Counted from the first letter of the stretch, positions 17,047 through 24,804 are shown. The stretch: DNA of 40,465 nucleotides from Clostridia bacterium (GCA_024404445.1 JAKSPY010000004.1:1-40465), one strand, 5' to 3'. The notes: a model not told the origin generated them from the sequence alone. Numbers and translations: made by a program.

Positions 17047-17099
17047 TTTTATACCTGCGGGGAAATCCCTATGACTGATGCCTCTCCCGATTCTGTTTT

Positions 17100-17462
17100 T
17101 TATTTGTTGGCTGCATTCTGACACTCTGTCAATGTACTGTAAAGAGTAAACGTTGTAGTATCGGCATCCGGGACAAACATTTTGGCGTTGCCGCCGTTGA
17201 CTTCCCGGAACTCCCAACCCGGACCGGCGAGTACGATATCACCGATTTTGGTTTCACCATGACGCGCATGAGCCTTATAACATTTACCCATAAACACAAT
17301 GTACTTATCTTGGATATCTTTACTGTCAATGTTGTTGTTTCCGGCACTGTATATGGTGTCGCCGTATTCGAACGAGCCTCCGACTACGTTCTCCAAATCC
17401 TTGTCCTCCAGCTCAGCGAACTGTTCCTTTTCCGTCGGGTTAAATTCCTGCGTGTTTTTCAT
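17100..17462 (-). CDS. Double-glycine leader secreted peptide precursor 1
   Basis: A 120-residue protein with no family I recognise. The first 29 residues form a classical double-glycine export leader: L18 (position -12), L23 (-7), V26 (-4) and GG at 28-29. This pattern is cleaved by C39-peptidase ABC exporters. The core is 91 residues with GKCY in the middle and a second cysteine near the end. It is homologous to the gene at 17687-18004 in leader and in parts of the core (I-x-x-D-[IV] and GKCY). A minus-strand promoter with AT-rich leader lies upstream; CTCCTTTTTA encodes a clear Shine-Dalgarno. No exporter, immunity gene or modification enzyme is in the window, so its role (bacteriocin-like, signal or structural) is unknown. 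Confidence 0.75.
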   Translation of the reverse strand: MKNTQEFNPTEKEQFAELEDKDLENVVGGSFEYGDTIYSAGNNNIDSKDIQDKYIVFMGKCYKAHARHGETKIGDIVLAGPGWEFREVNGGNAKMFVPDADTTTFTLYSTLTECQNAANK

Positions 17463-17505
17463 GTTATTTTCTCCTTTTTAGTTTAATTTTTTGTTTTATT
17501 TTTGC

Positions 17506-17607
17506 TTTTTGCGGTTCTGATCATTTATACGAATGAAAAATCAAAAGGGATACAAAAAATATTAAAATAATGATAAACGAATGAAAAAAATTTGTCAAGT
17601 GTTTTCG
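17506..17607 (-). repeat. Promoter/leader cassette, copy A
   Basis: Sixty-nine bases (17522-17590) are identical to 18046-18114, and similarity continues on both sides to about 102 bases. The cassette covers the promoter and 5' untranslated region of the double-glycine gene. It contains the 12-mer ACGAATGAAAAA twice (17529-17540 and 17577-17588), which may be binding sites. Confidence 0.85.
17570..17598 (-). promoter_or_regulatory. Minus-strand promoter for double-glycine gene 1
   Basis: Read on the minus strand, TTGACA (17593-17598) and TATCAT (17570-17575) are separated by 17 nt. The start codon is about 105 nt further on, so a long leader is expected. Confidence 0.75.
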
Positions 17608-17686
17608 TAAAAACCAAACGTGTATTATTTATTACGCAATCGGGCATCCGGCCTTTTTGATCATTCGTGCGTTTTAATTCAGAGCG

Positions 17687-18004
17687 TCAATCGTAAAGGT
17701 CATAGACTGTCATTTCGTCATCATAGAGATAGATCGACTCCCCGTTGCCGTTTTCCTTGAAGAGCCAATATCCGTGAGAGTCAGAGTCACTCGCGGGAAA
17801 ATGCTGAATGGCGAAGTAACATTTGCCGCCGTAAATGATATGCTTTCCCGTGATAACATCGGCGTTGTCGACGGCACGGTTACTGTAATAAATGTTGCCG
17901 TTGTAGAGGTACAGCTCGCCGCCTGTGGCTTTTGCCATTTCCTCGTCACTCAATTCTACGGGCTGTTTCTTTTCCGTCGGGTTTGTTTCCTGCACGTTTT
18001 TCAT
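17687..18004 (-). CDS. Double-glycine leader secreted peptide precursor 2
   Basis: A 105-residue homologue of the gene at 17100-17462. The leader is again 29 residues (L18, M23, A26, GG 28-29) and shares MKN, NPTEK and EL. The 76-residue core is tyrosine- and acid-rich and has one cysteine, in GKCY, near the middle. The leader is better conserved than the core, a pattern typical of exported peptides with variable payloads. Its own copy of the promoter cassette lies upstream. The stop is followed by an AT-rich stretch with no strong terminator. Function unknown; the lack of basic, amphipathic character argues weakly against a simple pore-forming bacteriocin. Confidence 0.75.
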   Translation of the reverse strand: MKNVQETNPTEKKQPVELSDEEMAKATGGELYLYNGNIYYSNRAVDNADVITGKHIIYGGKCYFAIQHFPASDSDSHGYWLFKENGNGESIYLYDDEMTVYDLYD

Positions 18005-18029
18005 GTTGTTTTCTCCTTCGGTGTTTTGT

Positions 18030-18131
18030 TTTTTGCGTTTCTGAACATTTATACGAATGAAAAATCAAAAGGGATACAAAAAATATTAAAATAATGATAA
18101 ACGAATGAAAAAAATTGTCAAGTGTTTTTCG
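18030..18131 (-). repeat. Promoter/leader cassette, copy B
   Basis: A direct repeat of 17506-17607 with 69 identical bases at 18046-18114. The 12-mer ACGAATGAAAAA is again present twice (18053-18064 and 18101-18112). One T is missing between the A-run and TGTCAA, which shortens the promoter spacer by one. Confidence 0.85.
18094..18121 (-). promoter_or_regulatory. Minus-strand promoter for double-glycine gene 2
   Basis: On the minus strand TTGACA (18116-18121) and TATCAT (18094-18099) have a 16-nt spacer, against 17 nt in copy A. Confidence 0.72.
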
Positions 18132-18173
18132 GATATTGCCGCCGATAACGTGTTTTTTGAGATCATTTTGTCG

Positions 18174-19433
18174 TTACGGGTCAATTTTCGGCGCGTGAGT
18201 CAGCAGGTACCTCTCCGCCTCGGCGCACCATATGCCGCCGTTCGACCTGACGATTGCGTCAAGCTCCCGGTACAGCGGATCGGTTTTTCCCAGCCGGGCA
18301 AAGTCGTCTATCGCCGTCAGCGGAATGTCAAGCCCGGTATAGCAAACCTTTTTGGCGCCGCTCGGCTTTTCCATAGCGTAAATGGCAGACGCCACGTCCC
18401 TGAGACCGAGTATGTGCGACACGAGCGCGCCGGGGTGAACGGCATGGCGTTCGATCAGCCCGATGGTATCGACGGTATCCTCCGGGATACTGCCGGCAGT
18501 GCCGACGACGTGTATCCCGTCGTAGTGTATGCGATACAGGTTAAGTGAGCCCGACAGATTGTGAACAGCCGGCCCGGCAAAGAAATTTATACATCCGTCC
18601 TCGCGGCATATTTCCTCCGCCATTGTAAAAAGTGCGGGGACGGGCACCATGACGAATACGTCATCAAATCCGCCGCGGGAAATCCTTTTCAGCTCGGCGG
18701 CGACGTCATCTATATGCGAGGTATCAAGGTAGATAAGCTCGACGCCCCGTGATTTTGCCGCGTCGGGACTGCATTTTACGGCGGCATTGTCAAGGCGCGC
18801 CCTGTCTATGTCCGTGACGACGACCTGCGATACGCCCGCGTATCCGATCGCCAGCTCGACCGCGCCCATACCCATGGGGCCGGCGCCGCCGAGTATCGCC
18901 AGCCTTCCGCCCTTTTTCGCACCGTCGGTGCGGACGTAATCGGTGTAATCGGTGTGATACATACCCTTGAATCCGCGCAACGAGCAACCCAGCGACTCCA
19001 CCAATGAGCCGCCGAACCAGCTGTCGCCGCCGTACGGGATCATACAGCCGCGCTCTATGACTATCGACGGCACGACGGCATACGTCGCACTGCCGCCTAT
19101 GTACTGATACGAATATCCGGGGTCGTAACCGCTTTCCAGCTTTAATGCGGGTTGGATGACCACCCTCTGACCTGTCTGCCATTTTCCCGTCAGCCCGTCG
19201 CCGACCTGTACTATCTCGCCGCACATTTCGTGCCCGATGATGATCGGCCTTTTATCTATATCCGGCGGCACGCGCTTGTGTGCCGTGCCCTGCTTTACCG
19301 CCTTATACGTCGATGCGCACAGTGAATCCGTGACGATGTGCAACAGCACCTCGTCGGATGCGATCTGCGGAAGCTCAAACGTTTCCATGCGCAGATCCAT
19401 TGCGCCGTACATTCTTACTGCTGTGGTTTTCAT
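18174..19433 (-). CDS. Zinc-dependent medium-chain dehydrogenase, L-sorbose-1-phosphate reductase-like
   Basis: A 419-residue MDR-family oxidoreductase that probably interconverts a sugar or polyol (or its phosphate) and a keto form using NAD(P)H. Catalytic zinc ligands are C39 (SLCASTYK) and H68-E69 (GHEMCGE). The Rossmann segment LAILGGAGPMGMGAVEL lies near residue 187. The four-cysteine structural zinc loop of classical alcohol dehydrogenases is not seen; YSYQYIGGSATY is in that region instead, as in the SorE-like group. The start at 19433 has GGAGGAGAT upstream. It diverges from the alpha-galactosidase gene, so a role in using a sugar from the same substrate is likely. Exact substrate is inferred only. 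Confidence 0.75.
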   Translation of the reverse strand: MKTTAVRMYGAMDLRMETFELPQIASDEVLLHIVTDSLCASTYKAVKQGTAHKRVPPDIDKRPIIIGHEMCGEIVQVGDGLTGKWQTGQRVVIQPALKLESGYDPGYSYQYIGGSATYAVVPSIVIERGCMIPYGGDSWFGGSLVESLGCSLRGFKGMYHTDYTDYVRTDGAKKGGRLAILGGAGPMGMGAVELAIGYAGVSQVVVTDIDRARLDNAAVKCSPDAAKSRGVELIYLDTSHIDDVAAELKRISRGGFDDVFVMVPVPALFTMAEEICREDGCINFFAGPAVHNLSGSLNLYRIHYDGIHVVGTAGSIPEDTVDTIGLIERHAVHPGALVSHILGLRDVASAIYAMEKPSGAKKVCYTGLDIPLTAIDDFARLGKTDPLYRELDAIVRSNGGIWCAEAERYLLTHAPKIDP

Positions 19434-19456
19434 TGTATCTCCTCCCGTATATATGG

Positions 19457-19485
19457 ATAATATCATAACACGCGCCGCAAATCAA
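19457..19485 (-). promoter_or_regulatory. Minus-strand promoter for the dehydrogenase
   Basis: On the minus strand, TTGATT (19480-19485) and TATTAT (19457-19462) are 17 nt apart, about 24 nt before the start codon at 19433. Confidence 0.65.
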
Positions 19486-19494
19486 TCACCGATG

Positions 19495-19523
19495 TTGACT
19501 TTTGCGGTGCGGCGTAGTATAAT
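19495..19523 (+). promoter_or_regulatory. Promoter for the alpha-galactosidase gene
   Basis: TTGACT (19495-19500) and TATAAT (19518-19523) with a 17-nt spacer. TACATCAC follows 3 nt after the -10 box (19527-19534). The same motif at the same distance is found at the 21158 promoter. Confidence 0.8.
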
Positions 19524-19553
19524 TTTTACATCACTTGAACGGAGGATACTGTT

Positions 19554-20699
19554 ATGCTTGCCAATACACCGCCTATGGGTTGGAATTCATGGAATACTTT
19601 CGGCGCGAATATCAATGAGGACCTTATTAAGGAGGTCGCCGACGCGATGGTCGAAAAGGGTCTGTTGGCCGCAGGGTATGAGTACCTTGTAATCGACGAT
19701 TGCTGGAGCGAAAAGGAGCGTGATGAGAACGGAAATCTCGTCGCGGATCACAATAAATTCCCGCACGGCATGAAGGCCGTTGCGGACTACGTCCATTCAA
19801 AGGGACTGAAATTCGGTATGTATTCGTGTTGCGGGCCACGCACCTGTGCCGATTATCCGGGCAGTATGAATCATGAGTTTCAGGACGCCGCGTATTTTGA
19901 TGAGGTGGGCGTCGATTTTCTGAAATACGATAACTGCTATCATCCCAATTGGTCCGGCAGGGTGTCGTACAATACGATGTCCATGGCACTGCGCTCATGT
20001 AAGCGCGAGATACTGTTCTCAATGTGCAATTGGGGCAAGGAGAACGTGTGGGAATGGGCACGTCAGACCGGCGGTCATATGTACCGTTCGACCGGAGATA
20101 TTTTTGATAAATTTGAGTCGGTCAAGCGGCTTTCCGGCAGTCAGATCGCAAATCTCGGATATTCCGCGCCCGGTTGCTATAACGATATAGATATGCTCAT
20201 CTGCGGCATGGGCGGCCGCGGTAACGTCGGCATCGACAACGGCTGTACGCCGGATCAGTATAAATATCATTTCGCACTGTGGTGTATGTTCATGTCGCCG
20301 CTGATGATAGGCTGCGACGTCAGAAGCATCGACGATGATACTCTCGCCCTTTTGAAAAACCCGAATCTTATTCGCATAAATCAGGACGAGGAGGGCAGAG
20401 GCCCGCAGTTCCTGCACGAGATCAGCGGATGGCAGGACGGATACGTCACGTTCAGATATCTTTCCGACCGTGAATTCACATTCGGATTTTTCAATTCCGG
20501 CGACAAGGCGCACGACTTCCTTCTTTCGTTTGAAGAGATGGGTCTGCAACGCGGCTCCGGCTACGGATTTGAGCTGACGGACTGCTTTACGGGCAAAAAG
20601 ACGGTTTGCGATGATTACGTCCGCGTACCGCTTGACGCCTACGGTTGCACCGTATTCCTTGCCAAGCTGGTAAAGGTCAATGAATTGCGTAAGCTGTAA
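19554..20699 (+). CDS. GH27 alpha-galactosidase
   Basis: A 381-residue glycoside hydrolase family 27 enzyme that should remove terminal alpha-galactose (or alpha-N-acetylgalactosamine). It opens with TPPMGWNSWNTFG, and has VIDDCW. The nucleophile is D126 in LKYDNCY, and the acid/base is D182 in RSTGDIFD; these align by motif with D170 and D231 of human GLA. NDIDMLICG is the NDPDML region. A short beta-sandwich domain follows. No signal peptide is visible, so it should act inside the cell. ACGGAGGATACTGTT precedes the ATG. It overlaps the next small gene by 20 nt. Confidence 0.93.
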   Translation: MLANTPPMGWNSWNTFGANINEDLIKEVADAMVEKGLLAAGYEYLVIDDCWSEKERDENGNLVADHNKFPHGMKAVADYVHSKGLKFGMYSCCGPRTCADYPGSMNHEFQDAAYFDEVGVDFLKYDNCYHPNWSGRVSYNTMSMALRSCKREILFSMCNWGKENVWEWARQTGGHMYRSTGDIFDKFESVKRLSGSQIANLGYSAPGCYNDIDMLICGMGGRGNVGIDNGCTPDQYKYHFALWCMFMSPLMIGCDVRSIDDDTLALLKNPNLIRINQDEEGRGPQFLHEISGWQDGYVTFRYLSDREFTFGFFNSGDKAHDFLLSFEEMGLQRGSGYGFELTDCFTGKKTVCDDYVRVPLDAYGCTVFLAKLVKVNELRKL

Positions 20700-20868
20700 G
20701 CGGGAGCTGACGCGTGACGATATCGGCGCGTATAAAAAATTCATCAATCGCGGGGCGGAGCAGTTCATGTGCGTAGAATGTCTGGCCCGTGAGCTCAAGC
20801 TGACGCCGGAGGAAATATATAAGAAAATAGAGTATTTTCGTCAAATGGGTTGCACGCTGTTCAAATAG
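20680..20868 (+). CDS. Small zinc-ribbon-like protein
   Basis: A 62-residue protein beginning MNCVSCKREL, with CVSC near the start and CVEC at residues 31-34. The two CxxC pairs fit a single zinc site. The rest (RDDIGAYKKFINRGAEQF, LTPEEIYKKIEYFRQMGCTLF) looks like helices after the ribbon. I do not recognise a characterised function. It starts inside the alpha-galactosidase 3' end with GGTAAAGGT upstream and ends just before a terminator, so it is the last gene of that transcript. Overlap with the enzyme gene and good codon use argue that it is real. Confidence 0.75.
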   Translation: MNCVSCKRELTRDDIGAYKKFINRGAEQFMCVECLARELKLTPEEIYKKIEYFRQMGCTLFK

Positions 20869-20886
20869 GCGCGCAACGGCCGACGT

Positions 20887-20921
20887 AAAGTCCGGGCACG
20901 ATCGCGTGACCGGACTTTTTT
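20887..20921 (+). terminator. Rho-independent terminator after the small zinc-ribbon gene
   Basis: AAAGTCCGG (20887-20895) pairs with CCGGACTTT (20910-20918) around a 14-nt loop, followed by a T run to 20921. The loop itself contains CGATCGCGTGA, similar to blocks of the nearby intergenic repeat. Confidence 0.88.
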
Positions 20922-20970
20922 GCGCGAAAATTTCCCGCTCGTGCGTCACGGTACAGACAGAATCACTCCG

Positions 20971-21121
20971 CTCCCCTCCTGTCATTCCGAGCGCACGCGA
21001 GGAATCTGCTCCGGGTCTGATCGCAAAATCTGTCTGCGATCAAACCTTCTATCGGATTCTTCGGCGTAAACGCCTCAGAATGACAAGGGAGCTACGATCG
21101 CATGATCCGGCTGTGATCGTT
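20971..21121 (+). repeat. Dispersed palindromic intergenic repeat, copy 2 (most complete)
   Basis: The ends form an imperfect inverted repeat: CTCCCCTCCTGTCATTCCGAG at the left (20971-20991) and CTCAGAATGACAAGGGAG at the right (21074-21091). Inside lie a second palindrome (GATCGCA...TGCGATC) and a block shared with 5271-5301. The part 21092-21121 matches 5231-5260. It is about 120-150 bp, non-coding and MITE-like in structure, but no transposase is near. Confidence 0.75.
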
Positions 21122-21157
21122 CGGCATCCTTGCGCGGACATATTTTTTTGCACCTTA

Positions 21158-21186
21158 TTGACTGGTACGGGGTTTTGATATATACT
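21158..21186 (+). promoter_or_regulatory. Promoter of the isomerase-propeller-fucosidase-rhamnosidase operon
   Basis: TTGACT (21158-21163) and TATACT (21181-21186) with a 17-nt spacer. TACATCAC (21190-21197) follows 3 nt later, as in the alpha-galactosidase promoter, and the ribosome-binding leader (GGAGGATA.TGTTATG) is also shared. Confidence 0.82.
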
Positions 21187-21214
21187 GTATACATCACGTG
21201 TGGAGGATAATGTT

Positions 21215-22066
21215 ATGTGGAAACAAAAGTTGGGTATTTCACTCGGCAATCATTACGATATACCGACCGTTGAGGTCGTGGACATAGTCCACAGCGTCGG
21301 CTTTGACGCCGTATCTCCCGAATGGGAGGACTGCGACGACCTTGCCGCCTTAGCGGAGTACGCGCGCTCATTGGGTATGGCGGTGCAGTCAGTGCACGCC
21401 CCGTACGGCGGAGCGGCAAAAATGTGGAGCGAGGACCCTGCGGTCTATACCCCTGTGCTGGATGAATTGACGCGTGTGCTTGACGACTGTCATGCCATCG
21501 GTGCACCCGTCGTGGTCATGCACGCGTGGATAGGCTTTGACAATATTCCCGCGCCGACGCAGTGCGGCATAGATCACTATCGCATACTTGTTGACAGGGC
21601 GCGCGCATACGGTATGAAGATCGCGTTTGAAAATACCGAGGGAGAGGATCACCTGTTTGCCCTGCTGGACGCGTTTGCCGACTGCGACAACGTCGGCTAT
21701 TGCTGGGACAGCGGTCACGAGATGTGTTATAACCATTCGATGGATTTGCTGGGTATGTACGGAAGCAGGCTGATAATGACGCACGTGAACGATAATCTCG
21801 GCATTTCTCGCTTTGACGGCAGGACGTTCTGGACTGACGATCTGCACCTGTTGCCGTACGACGGCGTAGGCGATTGGGATTATAATATCGCACGGTTGAA
21901 AAAGTCCGCCGCGCTTGAATATCTGAATTTTGAGCTGCTCAATGCTTCAAAGCCGGATCGCCACGAAAACGACGCGTATGCCGCCATGACCCTGACCGAA
22001 TATTTCACAGCGGCGTATATGCGCGCGTGCAGGATAGCGTACAGGCTGACAAGATCGGAGAAATGA
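21215..22066 (+). CDS. TIM-barrel sugar phosphate isomerase/epimerase family protein
   Basis: A 283-residue member of the AP-endonuclease-2 superfamily (PF01261, xylose-isomerase-like). Such proteins isomerise or epimerise sugars, or act on inositol-like compounds, with a divalent metal bound by Glu, Asp, His and Glu. Likely ligands are in AFENTEGEDHLFALL, YCWDSGHEMCYN, MTHVNDNLG and NFELLNA. The start at 21215 is chosen because GGAGG (21202-21206) is 8 nt upstream; a GTG at 21200 overlaps that site. No secretion signal. As the first gene of a hydrolase operon it probably handles a released monosaccharide, but the substrate is unknown. Confidence 0.82.
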   Translation: MWKQKLGISLGNHYDIPTVEVVDIVHSVGFDAVSPEWEDCDDLAALAEYARSLGMAVQSVHAPYGGAAKMWSEDPAVYTPVLDELTRVLDDCHAIGAPVVVMHAWIGFDNIPAPTQCGIDHYRILVDRARAYGMKIAFENTEGEDHLFALLDAFADCDNVGYCWDSGHEMCYNHSMDLLGMYGSRLIMTHVNDNLGISRFDGRTFWTDDLHLLPYDGVGDWDYNIARLKKSAALEYLNFELLNASKPDRHENDAYAAMTLTEYFTAAYMRACRIAYRLTRSEK

Positions 22067-22067
22067 C

Positions 22068-23471
22068 ATGAAGACCATGTATTTTTGGGACACTGCCGAA
22101 TGCACCCTGACGGGCAACGTCGCGGTTGAGCTGTGTCATCCTCAGATGAAGGAAAAGCTTTATACCTTTGACGCGCCGTGGGAGGGCAACTGCGTCGGAT
22201 ATTTCAATATCGTGAAATGGCAGGACACATATTACCTTTATTACGGTGCCAATTCATATCCGCCTTATCAATGCGAACACAGTATGCACCCCATTGCTTT
22301 TTGCCTTCTGGAAAGCGCGGACGGCATCCATTTTTGGCCCCCGAAGCTTCCGGGATGTGATTTTTACGGAAATCGTAACAACAATATCGTTTGGATCGGG
22401 ACGCCGACGACCGATAACTTTACCGTGATGGTCGATGAAAACCCGGATTGCCTGCCCGAAGAACGGTTCAAAGCCGTTTCGGGCGGGACGGCAAAAAACG
22501 AAAACGGCAGATCATACGGCGTGCTTGACCTGTATGTTTCCGCCGACGGACACAGCTTTACATTCAGCCGTCGCCTGCCCGTCACCGGCAATTTTGACAG
22601 TCAGAATACGCTCATATACGACAAAAAAAGGAGGACGTATATCCTCTATTCCCGCAAAATGAGCGGATCGCCCGATAATCCCGTCTGGGGCGGAATACGC
22701 ACGGTGCGCGTGTGCTATTCCGACGATCTGACGACGTTTTCGGAGCCGGAGCTGATCACGTACAGCGACGGGCACGATTTTGAGATGTATACTAACGGCA
22801 TCCGACCGTACGGGGATATTTTCATCGGCACGCCCACGCGCTATCTCGACAGAGCCGATGAAGCGGAAGAGATAAAAAATCTGCCCGACAGGGAAAACCG
22901 TCAATATATGATCGACCGTTGGGGCAGAATGGGAACGGCACTGACCGATTCGCTCTTTATGTTCTCACGAGACGGCGAGCATTTCACCCGATTCCCGGAG
23001 GCGTTTCTCACACCGGGACCGGAGGCGGCGCGAAATTGGTATTACGGCGACTGTTACCTCAGTCACGGTCACACGGTGACAAGGTCGGCGTTTGAGGGTG
23101 CGCCCGACGAGATATCCATGTTTCTCAGCCGTAACTACCGTTCGGATAAGGCGTGTGAGCTGTGGCGCTGTACCGTCCGTCGGGACGGCTTTGCCTGCAT
23201 CCGCGCAGGATATGACGGCGGAACGGTGCTGACGCAACGTGTGATGACGGACGGTGACCTGAATGTGAATTTCGCTACGAGCGCCGTCGGGCACATAACG
23301 ATCGCGATACTGCTTGACGGGTGCCGTATTTACACCACACCGCGTCTTTTCGGGGACAGCGTCAGCCGCGAGGTGAAGCTGCCCGACGACATAAAAACAA
23401 AGATCGGAAACAAATACGTACAGATAGCGTTCACGATGTGTGACGCCTCGCTGTACTCAATAACTATATAA
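22068..23471 (+). CDS. Five-bladed beta-propeller glycosidase-like protein (GH43/GH32-like)
   Basis: A 467-residue protein with repeated strand patterns of a five-bladed propeller: YYLYYGAN, FCLLESADGIHFW, LDLYVSADGHSFTFSR, YILYSRKMSG and VRVCYSDDLTTFSEPEL. The 'xYSDDLxTF' blades are typical of families GH43, GH32, GH68 and related uncharacterised groups. The C-terminal 80 residues look like a beta-sandwich. The catalytic acids cannot be assigned with certainty by eye. No signal peptide. It starts one base after the isomerase stop, with GGAG about 9 nt upstream, so it is part of the same operon. It may be a hydrolase of unassigned family. Confidence 0.65.
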   Translation: MKTMYFWDTAECTLTGNVAVELCHPQMKEKLYTFDAPWEGNCVGYFNIVKWQDTYYLYYGANSYPPYQCEHSMHPIAFCLLESADGIHFWPPKLPGCDFYGNRNNNIVWIGTPTTDNFTVMVDENPDCLPEERFKAVSGGTAKNENGRSYGVLDLYVSADGHSFTFSRRLPVTGNFDSQNTLIYDKKRRTYILYSRKMSGSPDNPVWGGIRTVRVCYSDDLTTFSEPELITYSDGHDFEMYTNGIRPYGDIFIGTPTRYLDRADEAEEIKNLPDRENRQYMIDRWGRMGTALTDSLFMFSRDGEHFTRFPEAFLTPGPEAARNWYYGDCYLSHGHTVTRSAFEGAPDEISMFLSRNYRSDKACELWRCTVRRDGFACIRAGYDGGTVLTQRVMTDGDLNVNFATSAVGHITIAILLDGCRIYTTPRLFGDSVSREVKLPDDIKTKIGNKYVQIAFTMCDASLYSITI

Positions 23472-23484
23472 GAGAGGTAAGATC

Positions 23485-24804
23485 ATGTCAAGTTATCAGA
23501 GAAAGCAGTCACCCGGCAACACCGATTGGTTTGTCAACGACAGATTCGGAATGTTCATCCATTTCGGACTTTATTCCCTTGCCGCACGTCACGAATGGGT
23601 GATGTCAAAGGAGGCAGTACCGGAGGAAAAATATAAAAGGTACACCAAATACTTTGACCCCGATATGTTCAATGCCGATGAGTGGGCGCAGTATGCCGAA
23701 AACGCGGGCATGAAATACGCCGTTCTGACGACGCGCCATCATGAGGGCTTTGCGCTGTTCGATACAAAATACTCCGACTACAAGATCACGAATACGCCGT
23801 TCGGACGCGATCTGGTAAAGGAATACTGCGACGCGTTCCGCGCTCACGGTCTGAAGGTCGGCTTTTACTATTCTCTGCTGGATTGGCAACACCCCGATTA
23901 TACTATCGACAGATTCCACCCGCGCCGCTTTGACGCCGACGCCGTCGAGCAGAATGAAAAGCGCGATATGCACAAATACGCCGAATATATGCGCAATCAG
24001 CTCCGGGAGCTGATGACGAATTACGGCAAAATAGATATACTGTGGCTGGATTTCTCGGTCAAGGGCGACGAAAACAGCGACAATCCCGTAAAAAGAAAAG
24101 GCAAAGGGCCGGAGGATTGGGAGGCGGAAAAGCTTCTCGCGCTCGTCCGCGAGTTGCAACCCGGTATCATTATCAATCACCGCACGGGCATAGAGCAGGA
24201 TTTCTCAACGCCGGAGCAGTATCAGCCCGACGCGTGGCCGCGTGACGAAAAGACGGGCGAGCTTCTGACATGGGAAACGTGTCAGACGTTCTCGGGCTCA
24301 TGGGGCTATTACCGCGATGAGCAGACGTGGAAAACGCCGCAGATGCTGATAGAAATGCTGATAAAGACGGTATCGCTCGGCGGCAACCTTATCATGAACG
24401 TCGGCCCGTGTGCCCGCGGATACATAGACAAGCGCGCCACGGATATGCTGGATGCATACGGCAAGTGGATGAAATACAATTCGCGTTCGATCTACGGCTG
24501 TACGATGGCAGAGCCGGAGTTCGTCGCGCCGTTCGGCACGCTTCTGACACAGAGCAACGACGGAAAGCGACTGTATATCCACCTTGTTTCGTATCCGTTC
24601 AAGTCGCTGAAATTCACGGGGTTGGCAGGTAAGGTCGAATACGCGCAGTTCCTGCACGACGCGTCTGAAATACTGTTCACCGAGGACGCGCACGGTGCCA
24701 CGGATCACCTCACCATGTCGCAGGGCGTCGGGGATCTGGTATTCGATATTCCCGTCGTCAGACCGGATGTCACCGTGCCTGTTATCGAGGTTTTCTTAAA
24801 ATAA
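23485..24804 (+). CDS. GH29 alpha-L-fucosidase
   Basis: A 439-residue fucosidase family 29 enzyme that releases alpha-linked L-fucose. The N-terminal barrel has DRFGMFIHFGLYSL, WAQYAENAGMKYAVLTTRHHEGFALFDTKYSDY and GLKVGFYYSLLDW, all family hallmarks. The candidate nucleophile is D189 in the ILWLDFS motif (a WxD element). NVGPCARGYID follows later. The last about 90 residues form a small beta-sandwich. There is no signal peptide and no extra binding module, which suggests action on short imported glycans. AGAGAGGTAAG lies before the ATG; the gap to the previous gene is 13 nt. Confidence 0.92.
   Translation: MSSYQRKQSPGNTDWFVNDRFGMFIHFGLYSLAARHEWVMSKEAVPEEKYKRYTKYFDPDMFNADEWAQYAENAGMKYAVLTTRHHEGFALFDTKYSDYKITNTPFGRDLVKEYCDAFRAHGLKVGFYYSLLDWQHPDYTIDRFHPRRFDADAVEQNEKRDMHKYAEYMRNQLRELMTNYGKIDILWLDFSVKGDENSDNPVKRKGKGPEDWEAEKLLALVRELQPGIIINHRTGIEQDFSTPEQYQPDAWPRDEKTGELLTWETCQTFSGSWGYYRDEQTWKTPQMLIEMLIKTVSLGGNLIMNVGPCARGYIDKRATDMLDAYGKWMKYNSRSIYGCTMAEPEFVAPFGTLLTQSNDGKRLYIHLVSYPFKSLKFTGLAGKVEYAQFLHDASEILFTEDAHGATDHLTMSQGVGDLVFDIPVVRPDVTVPVIEVFLK

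Noticed and set aside
17774..18094. A plus-strand open frame across the second double-glycine gene and its promoter
   Set aside because: It lacks a ribosome-binding site and reads through the duplicated promoter block. The minus-strand gene has a proper leader motif and Shine-Dalgarno site.
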